DNA from: Chondrosia reniformis
Lineage: Eukaryota; Porifera; Demospongiae; Chondrillida; Chondrillidae
Assembly: GCA_947172415.1 (NCBI GenBank)
Contig: OX359192.1
Span: forward strand, 8,367,401-8,431,400
Reading direction: 5' to 3'
DNA length: 64,000 nucleotides
The notes below the pieces were generated by a model, which worked only from the letters and a program-made list of their open reading frames with translations, searched no databases and was not told where the DNA came from. Below are positions 10,715 to 24,800 of this stretch, in pieces (positions within the stretch are counted from its first letter, which is position 1; every line of letters starts with the position of its first letter). Position numbers and translations under genes: made by a program.

Positions 10715-13700
10715 TTATAGTTCCTGTGAGTTCTCTGCATTGTCCTCTGTGCCAGACCCTACAGTTGAGTCATTGATCTGCATGTGATGATCGTACACTT
10801 TAGTGGTCACTTGGACAGTACCTAATTATAAATGAATAAAAGAGATAATCTTGTGTCTTCTTTAAGACACAAATTTAATATACAGTACTAGCATAGTAGA
10901 ATTAAAATTAACCCTAACCCTAAAATTTCACCAACAAATCTTAAAATTTCTTGTGAATATTGATAACAGAGACAGTACAGTAAAACTAGGCACACACATT
11001 CTTAACAATTAATTTTTTATCATATTCAATACATAGTCAGATTTACACTTAAAGAAAGGTCTTAGAGCAGTAGACTATACGTACTCATGACTATACCAAT
11101 GTGCTAGAAGGCCTTTTCGGAGAATACCATTCCTCATCAGTAGCACTGGGTATTCTGGAGTCGCTAAGTTACCAAATACCCAGACTTTCGAAAGGGATTA
11201 GTCATCAAACAACAACCTAGCAACTCTACTACAACTACAATGTCTACATCTAATGATATACAGGGTAACACTGCGTGTGTAATGCAGGGGTTATAGACGA
11301 CTAATAATTACCGTATGTTAACATCAGATTTACACTTGTTGTTTCATTAATTGATATTCTCTTTACCTAATGATACTTACCTTTCTGCAGACTGAAGGCT
11401 CTTCCAACTGGTCCAGTTGAGACGGGAGACAACCACCCCAGGACTGACCCAACGATAGGAATACTTCTCAGCATACCCTACATGCACATGTACTAGGTGT
11501 AATCAAGCGAATGAATGTTAAACCTACTACTTCTGTTACCAATATGTTCAGAGAAACAATCTTCAACAAATCATAATACATTATTACTACTCTCCCTTGC
11601 CCTAACAAACCTCTTCTTCAGCTAATTTTTGCTTTTCTTTTTCCAAGTCCTGCTGTACCTCCTCAATGCCTTTCACAATCAAGCTAGAAAGATCTTCAAA
11701 ATTCTAAAAAGGACAAAACAGTCACTCATACAAAGTAATTTTTATTTATTTTAAATAATTGTTACACTTGAGAATAAGAATGCATGTACATGGATGCTGT
11801 ACCTGTCTAAATGATTCCATTTCTTCAGTTTCCTCATACAATAACTTGAGCAGTTCATGGACTGAGCAAGCAGGTGGTATCTAACAATATATGTACCAAT
11901 CACAAATAATTTGATCACCATAACAACAGAAGATCATTGCAACATTAAGCTGGAATATTCAGTATACACACAGTGTTATATTTTTCAAAGAAAAAAATGT
12001 AACAGTGGTATTAATAATTTTATAAATTTAACCATCTATTTACTGGTATTTATATTGGCTGTTTGCTGTAAGTTATTGTAGCTATCAAAACCAATCCCTT
12101 GATTCAATCATATTACTAGACGATAACAGTATCACTAGCCTGCAACAATTACTCACATTTTTAAGGGCAATGCATGTAAAATTGCCGTGTTGATACACAG
12201 AAAAAGCTTCACTCTTGGCGGCCAGTTTGTCTCCAAGCTCCTTATTTAGTAAGTTTAGCTTCTGAACTTCATCTACTGTTATCTCAGTCTTATTTTCCAG
12301 TGTCTTTGGCACATACCTACATGTTCAGATAAGGTACATTGTACATGTTCAGATAAGGTACATTGTACATGTTCAGATAAGGTACATTGTATATGTTCAG
12401 ATAAGGTACTTTGTGCTTACTGGGCAATTCCTACAATCAAAGATGCTGGAAATTCAAGATAACGTAGTCTTGGATGGTCCTCCAGTCCCTTGCGGAACAC
12501 CACACGACTCAATGCAATAGAATGTATACTTTTCTACAATACAAACAGCATATTGTTTACATTGTGTGTTTGTGGCTGACGTAGGTCATGTGATGAATAA
12601 TATATGTCATGTGATGAATAACATATGTCATGTGATGACCTACTGCAGCTGCTGCAAGTGCCGTACAGAAACTGGCAATATCTTCTTGGGAAACACACTG
12701 TTCTAAAGATTTTAAAAATAAGCAGGGGTCTAGCTACTTGAGAAAATTCTAAGTGACATACATATACAATACATTTACAAGTAAAGCAGCCTATTCATCT
12801 CAGTCAACACAATGACATGCAGACTTCATTATAGCATAGTTGTAGGGTGATTAGGTGGGTGTTTACATTAGTACTACAAGTACAGTGATATCTGTAGTTA
12901 ATTATTTGTAATTATACCTGGAAAGGATTCAGTTGGATCCACTTTGCAGCAGAGGCCATATTTGGGTAGTGTGACAAAGGTCAGTCCCACCTTACCAGCA
13001 ATGTGGGGTATTTGCTTAATAATCTGTAGACAGTCAAAATAGGTTGCTTAGCAACATACGTACAGAGGTGTCAGTAGAAGGCAAGCTGTACCCATACCGA
13101 TTGTGTAAAGCCATCAGCAGTTTGCTGAGGCAGCTCAGGAATTGTTATTATTTCCGGCTCTTCCTTCTCTGTGACCTGCCCCTCTGCATGTTCACCTGAT
13201 ATATAAAGAGACATTTCTATAGCACCTGAATTAAGTTTAAGGCTCTAGAGTCAAATGTATGTACCTGTTATTTCCTTTGTCCTTGAGGGAGGGGCCTGAA
13301 TGGTACCTCCTCCAATGTACTTGAAGAGAAGCACTGGAGTATCATGACTGGCTACACACTGCACAGACAGGGGTAGCACATGCTTATCACATGCTAGCAC
13401 ACCTTTAGCATTTTAACTAGACTGATGATAGCATATTTTTATTGATTTCTGGATAATTTTGCTGTATCATCCAATTTACCTTTTTTTCTTGAAATTTAAA
13501 TCCTTTATTAAACTATATTTCTAAAGTTTATGCCATAATATAATGGAGAGATGTGTAGTATATAATATATAATATACATTAAATTAGTGGGATGAGGAAT
13601 ACTAAACCCCGAAATTAAAATTTGTTTATTATTTATTTCATTTTTTGTTTATTTTTACTTACAACACGCCTGGTCCCTTTAACACTTGCAAATCCAGTCA

Positions 13701-16700
13701 GCAATTGTCTGCTCTGTGAGAAGACATAAATACATAGTTCCAAACACATATGGTGTTACTATTTTAAGAACGCCATGAGTCACTGTCACTATATTTAGAT
13801 GCTAACCTAAAGAATGTGAAAGCTGTCCCTCTAATTGGCTGACTCTGTAATTGCTAAATACCCCACATCTTAAAATAGTCACTTACAAATTACAAAGGTC
13901 AGTGGCATAGCAACGAACTTTTAGAATATTCAAAATAGTATCCTGTGCCTAATAGAGCCTGAATTATTTAGCACATAGCTGTCATAGCACTGCATACCAA
14001 CAAATCCTTTATTTCTTAACTGTGCCTGTCTCTGTATGCATATCAAGCGTGACTCACAAGATTTTTGGCATATTTGATTGTGTCCACCAAACTCTGCTCT
14101 CCTAAAGGGATTGGGCATACAAAGGAGGGAGTAACCTTGGAATGGGAATGAGGCAGGCATTCCTACGCAGCCAACACATGTACTGTTACATGTAAACTAA
14201 CCATATCTATTGTACATACACAATATTCTTCTGGTCTATTCTATGGTATTACACAACACACAATAGCAGCTACTGTTCTAATACTACCTACTAATGTAAA
14301 TACGCCCTTAGAATATATACCCATCACAAGCTAGATGATCACGTACCTAAAAATTGCAAACAAATCCAAAGGACAAGTGGTAGCAGCCTGTCCATTCCAG
14401 TTGGTTGCAGAGCAGACATAACTTTAGGTGAGATGAACAACCTCCTCGTCTTTCTTCCCTTTTCACTGGAAACACTAGCAGAACCTTCCTGAGAATCCAG
14501 CAGCTCTTCAGGAGGTGGAACTGGGAAAACATTCTTCACATACAATGTCTAGCTAAAGTCAAGGAATGCACTTCTTCTTAAATGTTCCATTAAACTGGTG
14601 CTTAATGCTCTAGCACATTAAAGGTGGGTGGATACAACAAAAGGTGCTGATAGAATCCCAAACCAGAGACCTGGATTTAATAACAGACTATCGGCTTTCT
14701 TTACAACCTTCACAGGAAAAAGAATAAGAATCAAATCATTAATTAGTGACCTTTCTATAAACACAATTTGAAGTAATCTAATATTCCACATAAATTGTAC
14801 AGTGTTGTAAAAGATGTAGACTTCCTTAAAGATAAACTGCAATACAAATGAGACAATTGCAAATGTCATAGCAACCAGCCTCCAATGAAATTACTAATTA
14901 ATAAAAAGTGATGACATTCATGTTTTCAGCAGCAATGGAAGTTGATTTGAAAATGGAGCACAACTTCCTTTTTCAGTAATTTTCTACCAATCCCTGACTT
15001 AAGGTTTCTATAGTCATCTAATTGGATAACCCCCTCAAAGCCATATCAATTACATCACAGAAAAGCAGACAGAGAAGGAAAAGCAGTACACAACTGCTTA
15101 GTAGAAAATATAAAGATAAAATCTTTCATGACCGTGTTTCCTTAATAATACAACAACAATGACTTGTGGTTACTGCACAATTCCCTAATTAGCTGATCTG
15201 GTTTGAATAAAGGAAATCAGCCACTGAAATGCACTGCAGAGCTGAACATTTTCACTCTAACTGTAATTGGTTGTTCACCTCAGCCGACTAAAGGGAGACT
15301 TTTGAAACTTAATAACTCTGAAGGAAGCCTACAAAGTTAATACATGTATTACACAGTTCTTTGGGAGGTTAATTACATTCTCAGTTACTAAGTAACTGAG
15401 ACTCCTGTGACTCACTCTTGAAAGGAGACCCATTAACATTTTGGATTCACTTGGGAAAGGAAAGGAAATACTGACTAAGTATCGCACACTGATATTGAGG
15501 TGTACATGTGTACTTGTGTTTGCAGTAGGAGTTGAAATTGAGCTTCTTAAATAATCACTTAGCAATTGTAAAGGTGAATGATGCAAGTCAATATCGTTCT
15601 CTGTCACGTGCTCTATTTAGCAAAGAGCCTTAGGTACGTACATATAGTCTGCAGGTTAATGTAGTTTGCCATTATACGTACTTGAGAGAGATACACAGTA
15701 GTCTAATTAATTAATGTTTCATTTCTAAGATCAAAACTATCTAAAATATATACAATCTCCTAACATTTGGAAAACACATCAGCTAATCAAAAATCACATC
15801 CATAACTTTCCCTTATATAGAAACTCCAATTTCATTAGAACATTGAAATTGTAAAGATGCAACACTTTGCAAACTAGATCAGGGACTATCAAAGCCATTC
15901 CATTAATATTCTTTGCAATTCTTATTTCCATTTCAGGCATCTTTATCGACACAGACTTCCAGGTACCACAAAAGCTTTCCAAAGATAGCACTAAATATTC
16001 AAACTAATACCTTTCATCACATTATCTTTCCTTTCAATATACATAATCATTATCAACTTCATAAGAATATGATGATCATTTAGAGATAGGGTTTTTACCG
16101 CTGACTTTCATTAAAATTCAGAGTATATGCATACACTATATTGTGTTAACATGGGGAATTTACTAACCTGAAGATATTAAAATGTCTGGTATATAAACTT
16201 GGAATCAGGTTACACTTAAATGGACAGGATTCAATCACTAAGACAAGTGCAGCCTGGAATGGATCTCATAGGGATGGTAATACCAATTAAATGACAGACT
16301 CATTATAAATTGAAATATTTTCAGAGATCCCATTTGTTTAGATATTTGAGGTTACCAGTTTCATGGCTAAAGACCATTAGCAGACAATGATGGAGACACC
16401 ATAACATCCTCATCATAATATCTACTCAAAATACAGCTTCCCCATCTAACATCATCTTGTCCAGAGACTGCAGTTCTATTAGTTTACACATTTCAAAGAC
16501 TAACTGTCCATGTACTAGACAATCAATAGGCCCCAGCTCCTCTAGGGAATACAACTTTCACCATCCCAAGGGATTCCAGTAGACTTGAAAGCTCTAAATC
16601 ATACTAAAGGGCAGACAGATCATTCTGACAAAACAAACTCTCCTAGCCATCACTGACTTGCAGACAAGATGAGTTCAGACTGCAGCCCACTACAGCAAGC

Positions 16701-18852
16701 CAACATTTTCAACAATGTGCTACCAACAATAAATAATCAGACACACACTTCAATATTGCAAGATCAAAGCAAAGACTGGAAATTACATTTATATCATATT
16801 TAGTGAATTGATGATTCAAATGATCAGTATAACCTCAGAAACATCCCTTCTTTGTACACACATAATACAGCTTATGAAATACACACATAATAATATAGCT
16901 TATGAAATACACACATAATATACAGCTTATGAAATACACACATAATATACAGCTTATGAAATACACACATAATAATATAGCTTATGAAATACACACATAA
17001 TATACAGCTTATGAAATACACACATAATATACAGCTTATGAAATACACACATAATATACAGCTTATGAAATACACACATAATATACAGCTTATGAAATAC
17101 ACACATAATAATACAGCTTATGAAATACACACATAATATACAGCTTATGAAATACACACATAATATACAGCTTATGAAATACACACATAATATACAGCTT
17201 ATGAAATACACACATAATATACAGCTTATGAAATACACACATAATATACAGCTTATGAAATACACACATAATATACAGCTTATGAAATACACACATAATA
17301 TACAGCTTATGAAATACACACATAATATACAGCTTATGAAATACACACATAATATACAGCTTATGAAATACACACATAATATACAGCTTATGAAACACAT
17401 ACATAATATACAGCTTATGAAATACACACATAATATACAGCTTATGAAATACACACATAATATACAGCTTATGAAATACACACATAATATACAGCTTATG
17501 AAATACACACATAGCACATTTATTGATTAATACAAGGAATGTCTTCCCAAAAACATGAGGCTGTGTGAATGATCTTATGATTACAACCATCAACAAGAAA
17601 CAGGAAATCATAAAGAGGAAGAAGAGAGCTCAGGGTAGAACTAAGTAAACTCCCAGAAGAATGAGGAACGGAGAAGATTTTGCTTTGGTCCTATAAGCAT
17701 TCATGAGTTGTCTTTATCAAGCCAGATATGAACATGAGCAACTGCCCAACACACACACACACCTCCAGCTCCATCATCTTATCTGGCAGACACAGGCTGG
17801 ACAGTGCATTCCTGAACAAAGAATAAGAATCAGTGTCACTTAGTATTAATATTATAAAAATGATACTAAATGGTATATATAGTTATAGAAATGATACTAA
17901 ATGGTATATATAGTTATAGAAATGATACTAAATGGTATATATAGTTATAGAAATGATACACATACAGACTAACAGTACAGACTATGATTTGTAAAGGTAA
18001 ACGACTGAAAATAAAAATGTATTCCTCCATACACACCCAAGATAAAAAACTCATACAAAATTGGTAGATATGTCATTCAATTAACTATATCTTCCTTTAT
18101 CTACCACAACTAAAGTATGCACAACAACCTCTACTTTGAGGATAATAATGATCATAACTGAGACAGCCGGTCCACAAAGACAATTTGATTACCATTACAA
18201 GGTGTTTTCCTTTAGGGATTGCATAGCAAGGGTTGTAATAATAGCATGTCAACCACACCTCGCTCCATCTACCACTGATACACACATACATACACCAAAC
18301 AATCATAATGAATGTTTCATTAATGGAATGGAACCGCCATTCTTTACGCCATCTCTTCTGCATACTCTGATATAATATACGTATATACGTGATGTACGTA
18401 CTGTATGTATGTAAGTGCATACATACGTACATCATGCACTGTGTAGGAGGTTATGTTGAAGAGTAATCATGCAATAACAAATTATTAAAGCATGGCTGTT
18501 CTGTAGTCTATAGGAGACACATTTGATGTACTACTGTAGATGTATGTGTTCATTGGATATGCCCATGTGTCAAGGAGTTCCAGTCGTATATAATCGGTTG
18601 CTTTGGCAATTGAGGGAATACAGAGTAGTACATTGGAATGAATGATATCAGTCAAATTAATCTTCTGTTACTAAGCTACTATGTACATGTAGACAAAATA
18701 CTTTCCTTATCTAGCTTCAGTAAAACACATTGAGAGTGATGATGTAACATGGCAACACTGACCCTTGTATATGGAGCCACATTTTATGCTGATCCGCAAG
18801 ATCTCTGAGCCTTGTCAGGTTGTCAATATGTCCTGCTATTGCTGTACCTGTA

Positions 18853-18891
<39 letters not shown>

Positions 18892-21800
18892 GAGACAGAG
18901 AGAGACAGAGAGAGACAGAGAGACAGAGAGAGAGAGAGAAAGAGAGATGAACCCAGGAGAGACAAAGATTTACAATAGCCAGTCCAAGTATTCAAGTCAG
19001 GCCCATTGCATTACTCAGGGTATATAACAAGATTCAGTAAAAGGCAAAGGGGTTGAGTGATATATGTACCTTTCAACCCTCCAATGAAGACCATTATCTG
19101 AGTAGAATTAGTGCACAACACTCATTACCCGCTAATGGAATTCAAGATGACTCAGAATTGGGGACACAATCGTACTGATCAATATCAAGTGAAATATGAA
19201 AGGCATGCGGGGATCAAGAGTGGTATTAATTAAACACTGTGGATACAGATTCCTACTTACCTAATATGTCATGTGAATATCTATCATAATCACTTATGTA
19301 TGCTTAAAATAGCAGAGATTGTGAAGTGGAGTGTATGAATAGGCATAGAAGTTATATTATATAAATATGTATGCACGCACACAACATAAAATGGCTGCAG
19401 ATGGTGATCAAGGCTATATACATGGAAAAACATCGGGTGGCTAATAATAGAAGAAATTCAAAGTATTTCAAAAGTATTAGACACGCTCCAAGTTACCAAA
19501 GTATCATAGATATATTCCATAAAATTGTCAATTATGCAGAATATCTGTCCTAATAAGGAAGTGAAATTTCCCTACTAAGCTCAACAGAGAGCCAATCAAG
19601 TCAGGATAACAAATGGTAGTAGACCTGTAACAGCGCACTATGAGGTAGAGGTGGAACAGGACAGTATATACTGACGAGTGAAAGAGGATCCCACTGTGCA
19701 GAACAGAGCACATGTCTAACCATATCAATACCAGAAAACATGTTATTCGACATTGGGCAGACGCCTTTACGATTAATTAGATTAATACAAATGGAAACTG
19801 ACATTCGTTATCACACCCTTAAATGTTACTTGGCTAATCAATCAGAAACACTCATGAAATCTAATAAATTTTGTGACCTTACATCTTCCATTAACATTAC
19901 TTAATGGCCAGCTAGGTTGTAAGGACCTGATGGTCCTTCCTTAGTATCACAAACTCAGCAGTGTTTCCATGGAAACAAGTCTATCATCTAACCGCCAACT
20001 ACATGACTAACTGTTGTCAGCTACTAAGTGAAAATTAAATCAGCAGCTTAGTGTATATTAAATTAACACCACAATCTTAATAAAATAACATTATTAATTT
20101 TCTGGTAATTTTCTAGTCCCATAAATCAATTGCAGCACCTAATTATAATCTGAGCAGATTTCCCAGTTTACCTCTTTACATTGAAATCACTAACTAAAGT
20201 GTCAATAAATAAATGAACAGAAATCTGTGTTAATCCCGCCCACCATATACCAAGACATACATACACTGCTGTATATTAAAAAAGGACCAACAGAAATGCA
20301 TATATAAAGGGACTGTCTACAATGAGTGTCTGAACAAAATACAAACCTGCAGATGCAACAATCATTAACGGCATCTTTCCCTGTGCTTTGTCTTCAATAA
20401 TGAGCTGCTCCAGTGCTGAAGTGTCCTAAAGAAAAAAAGTCAATAAACTGGATGGAACAGCTATCATCTATGAACCGGATGGAACAGCTATCATCCATGA
20501 ACTGGATGGAACAGCTATCATTCATGAACTGGATGGAACAGCTATCATCCATGAACTGGATGGAACAGCTATCATTCATGAACTGGATGGAACAGCTATC
20601 ATCCATGAACTGGATGGAACAGCTATCATCCATGAACCGGATGGAACAGCTATCATCCATGAACCGGATGGAACAGCTATCATCCATGAACCGGATGGAA
20701 TAGCTATCATCCATGAACCGGATGGAACAGCTATCATCCATGAACTGGATGGAATAGCTATCATCCATGAACCGGATGGAACAGCTATCATTCATGAACT
20801 GGATGGAACAGCTATCATCCATGAACCGGATGGAACAGCTATCATCCATGAACTGGATGGAACAGCTATTATCCATGAACTGGATGGAACAGCTATCATC
20901 CATGAACCGGATGGAACAGCTATCATCCAGGAATTAGATGGAACAGCCATCGTCCATGAACTGGATGAAACAGCTATCGTCCATGAACTCATTAATGTTT
21001 TGAACAGTATCGTCTTTAAACTGCTGAACTGTGTACACACATCAATTAGCGTTACTGGAACCAGAACAATCACAAAAGGTCTACATCAGGCATTCCACTC
21101 TGGCCAGTGTGACTCTACTATACCTGAGCAATCAGTTACCTGGGAGTGTAGCCTTACTATACCATAAGAAATATAATTTAGAATTATTAACACCCCACTT
21201 ACACTAAACAGCAGCAAATTGTTAAATCGCCATGGTTACTTTGATGGCAAACTTGAAAGATAATTTGTGTCATTAAGTCATGAACTGACAAATAGAAAGC
21301 TAGAATACTTAGAAAATTAGTTTGTTAAACCCCTTTCAATCACCTAAAAGTGTTTAGGTGATTCATTTATAATTAAATAGTAGAAAATACAAGCCAAGTA
21401 CTCCACTAAAATTGCAATGAGCTCATTTCATCATATTTCACATTAAATGACTGTGGCTTGAGAGATAGGCACTCTAGTGGCAGACTGTCAGTCATTATCC
21501 TCATACCACTGCTGCCCACAAGCATGACACATTACGCAGAGACCATACACATTTCTGTCAAAGAGCTAAACTAAAACAGAACCCTCAACCATTCACATTA
21601 TTAGAAGACATTAAACATGCAATTCAGTGACCACAGGAGACGGTCAATTATTCAGTTCATAGAATCAATCCTTACTATCACCATTCATGGGGATAATTAT
21701 TATACTCCAAATATAAACAGTGAATGTCTTGAAATATTCTCAATGCTAAAATGACTCACTGCTCCTTCATTACCAAAAGAATGTACAGAATGTCTGTATT

Positions 21801-24800
21801 GAAATATATAGCAAACAATTCCTAAAATGCTAACTATGTAATACCCACATGGTGAACTTTATAGGATGTATATAAAGCCATATAGTTGTATGTACATTTC
21901 AAGGGAAATGTAGAATACACACTGAATACTAACTTAGTTTAAATACTGCTACCAATTAGATTAACCTTTCATAAAGTACATCACAATAATGCTCAAAAAT
22001 GTAAATATTCGATATAAATGAAAAAAGCTGACTCAGGTAACGTTATACTGTTGGTACATTATTAATTATCAGTCTATGTCAACCAATAATGTATCTCCGT
22101 CCCTCCCTCCTTCTGGCTTTAGGAAGAGTGGTACATAAAATCAGGTTTAATTCAAAGTTTGAACATTTTTCACTGTCTAACAATTGAGACTGATGTACCG
22201 TGACAAGTCAATTAATAGGTCGTCAACAATACATACTAGTAGGGGGAGGTTTACAAGTCTACAAGTTCAATGAAAGGGTAAGCTTCAAAGACTTAACAGT
22301 ATAAACTGACCTTTAATGTGCTGTGGTAAGTAGCAAGTTACATTACACACTACACAGTGATGAGAGAGGTAAAGGACTACTACTTGTGAAAAAAAGTTTA
22401 TTCTAAATTGAAGCCTAGGCGCATACAAATAGCAACAAATAGCAACAAATACTTGATTCTTAGACATGGTTCAATTAAGGCTATAGAAAATCTTTAATAT
22501 AGATTCCTAAGAATACCTACTGAGGGAAAACCTTGTACTTTTGTGTTTAGTATTAACTTTTATACTAAATTACTGAATTATATTTACCTATAGACAAGAA
22601 GGATAATGGATATTTCACATTACTGGGAATATGTAATTGTTTTAGATAATGTCTAATGCATTCATGGACACAATTTAAGAAGGAGTAATTTCTTTAATCA
22701 TAAGATAAGCAACAAGTCCTATTTTTTGATTTGATAATTAATATATTAAATTATTAAATTTATTAGTGATAATTGAGTAGAATTGGTCTTCAAATATGAC
22801 ATATCATTCATAGGCAGGCAGTTATCTTGTACAAACACATTTCAATTTTACAAACGAACTAGCTTGACCAAATATCAAATTGCACAAATGTTTCCTGTAA
22901 AAGGTGCTGATAAAGCCATCTAATGTAAACGAGCAGTACATCGTATACATTCACTTCAGCTCGTTCAAACATATCAGATATGTAACAATCTATCGAACAC
23001 TTGCAGAGTCACTACCTAATTTGGTCATTCAATGTCAATCTATATATATAACGCACAGGCCAGGACCAATCAAGTGTAACTATCTAACAGTAAAAATGTT
23101 AACCATTAATAGCATCAGATGCCAAGGTTGGTCAAAGGTCATCAATAACAAGAGGTCGTCCTAGAGTAGCTATTGGTAGAAGGCAGACAAAAACTCCATA
23201 TAATTGCATCTCCCATGACCTCAAGATGCAATTCAAATGCTTCAATATGGAACCATTCTTACAATCTAAACCAACTCCTCATTAGACACCATTTACATTG
23301 TAAGATTTCTGACAAGTGGTATCACATAGTCACAGTAAGAGGAACAAAACTGAGTGGCTTTGCTGCAAATGAAATAGCACATGAGATCAATAAAATAGAT
23401 AGACTACCACCAACACTAAAGTGAGGTCTCCAGAAGCTGAGCTGTAAAAGTGACATCACAGACTTGCTTGCTAGCAACTGCCCAATTTAGAGTAATATTA
23501 CAATAGTAATATGATAGTATGAAGTAGCACATCATTTAGCACATACAAGGTTATGATTGGTAATGATGCAACTGGAGGATAGTGAAGTGATGGTGTACTG
23601 ATGCAATCCAACTTACCATTGCATGGGGAGATCCAAAGACAGTATTGGACGGAACTACATGAAAGGAGTGAAATGGACAGTCTTTTCCATCTTTATTATT
23701 CCACATTCAAGCACAGTCACAAGTCACACATTAAACTACATATTTGTCTTGTGTAAAGTGAAAGTACAAGTATAATCAGGAGACATTGCACCTCCAATGT
23801 GCAAACATCAGCGCACTCTTACCTACCTTGTCTGATGGTACTAGTAGGCATACCCAACTACATAAATTAGAAGAAAAACACACCTTTACAAGAACATGTG
23901 GAATTGAAGATTATGTCTGACACTTAGCAAGTTTAAGGGTTCACTAATTCTTTATTAGCACAGACTGTTGTGGTGAAGGTAATAATCAAGGGGTTCATAA
24001 CACTACCAAGAGAATAAATGAAAAGTGACAATGTTTTACCACAAAATATCTAACACAAGTCAGCCCATATGAATGGCTTCAACATGTAGCATCTGCTCAA
24101 TTCCTATCTTAATTAAAAAAATATACAGTACACCCTACATGATCCTACTGACACTTCCTCACAGTCTGTATTAATAAAACATTTTATTATTAACTAGTAA
24201 TTTTAATTTGAGGCTCAAATGAGTTCGTTTAGAATCTTTAAATTCTATTTGAAAATAGCACTTGTGGTATCCTATAAGACTGACAGCTGCAGTAGCAAGC
24301 GGAAAGGAAGAAGACCTGGAGGTGACTTGTGGAGGGACTGCCCAGGCACATGGGTACACTAGCGATGACAGACCACAAAAATCACTCTATCCTTTTGGTA
24401 ATTTAGTCATTGGATGTCAAGGGTTTCTTCTGCCAATGGCTTCTGCCCACTCAAATGATGCAAGAATTAGAGATTGCTTATAGATTTTAAATTACTTTTC
24501 CTAACACTTTTGTGATTAAAAGATTTCTACTTTTCTTTAGATGGATCAGATAAGGGAAACCACAACTGAACAGTCTGCATGATGCAAGAATTAGAGATTG
24601 CTTATAGATTTTGCATTACTTCTCCTAACCCTTTTGTGATTAAAAGATTTCTACTTTTCTTTAGATGGATCAGATAAGGGAAACCACAACTGAACAGTCT
24701 GCATGATGCAAGAATTAGAGATTGCTTATAGATTTTGCATTACTTTTCCTAACACTTTTGTGATTAAGGGATTTCTACTTTTCTTTAGATGGATCAGATA

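Noticed and set aside
16862..17516. CRISPR-like appearance of regular repeats
   Set aside because: No unique spacers; it is a head-to-tail minisatellite in a eukaryotic intron. The same applies to the other arrays.
16872..17611. Open frames of 76-187 codons on both strands over the 27-bp repeats
   Set aside because: Repeat artefact inside a PDXDC1 intron; period divisible by three, no homology.
20394..21073. Minus and plus open frames over the 27-bp repeats (MDDSCSIQF, WMEQLSSMN)
   Set aside because: Intronic minisatellite; the true exon here is only 20425-20347 in another frame context.
22904..23424. Plus-strand frames of 83-86 codons
   Set aside because: Within a PDXDC1 intron, no homology, no codon pattern; chance open frames.
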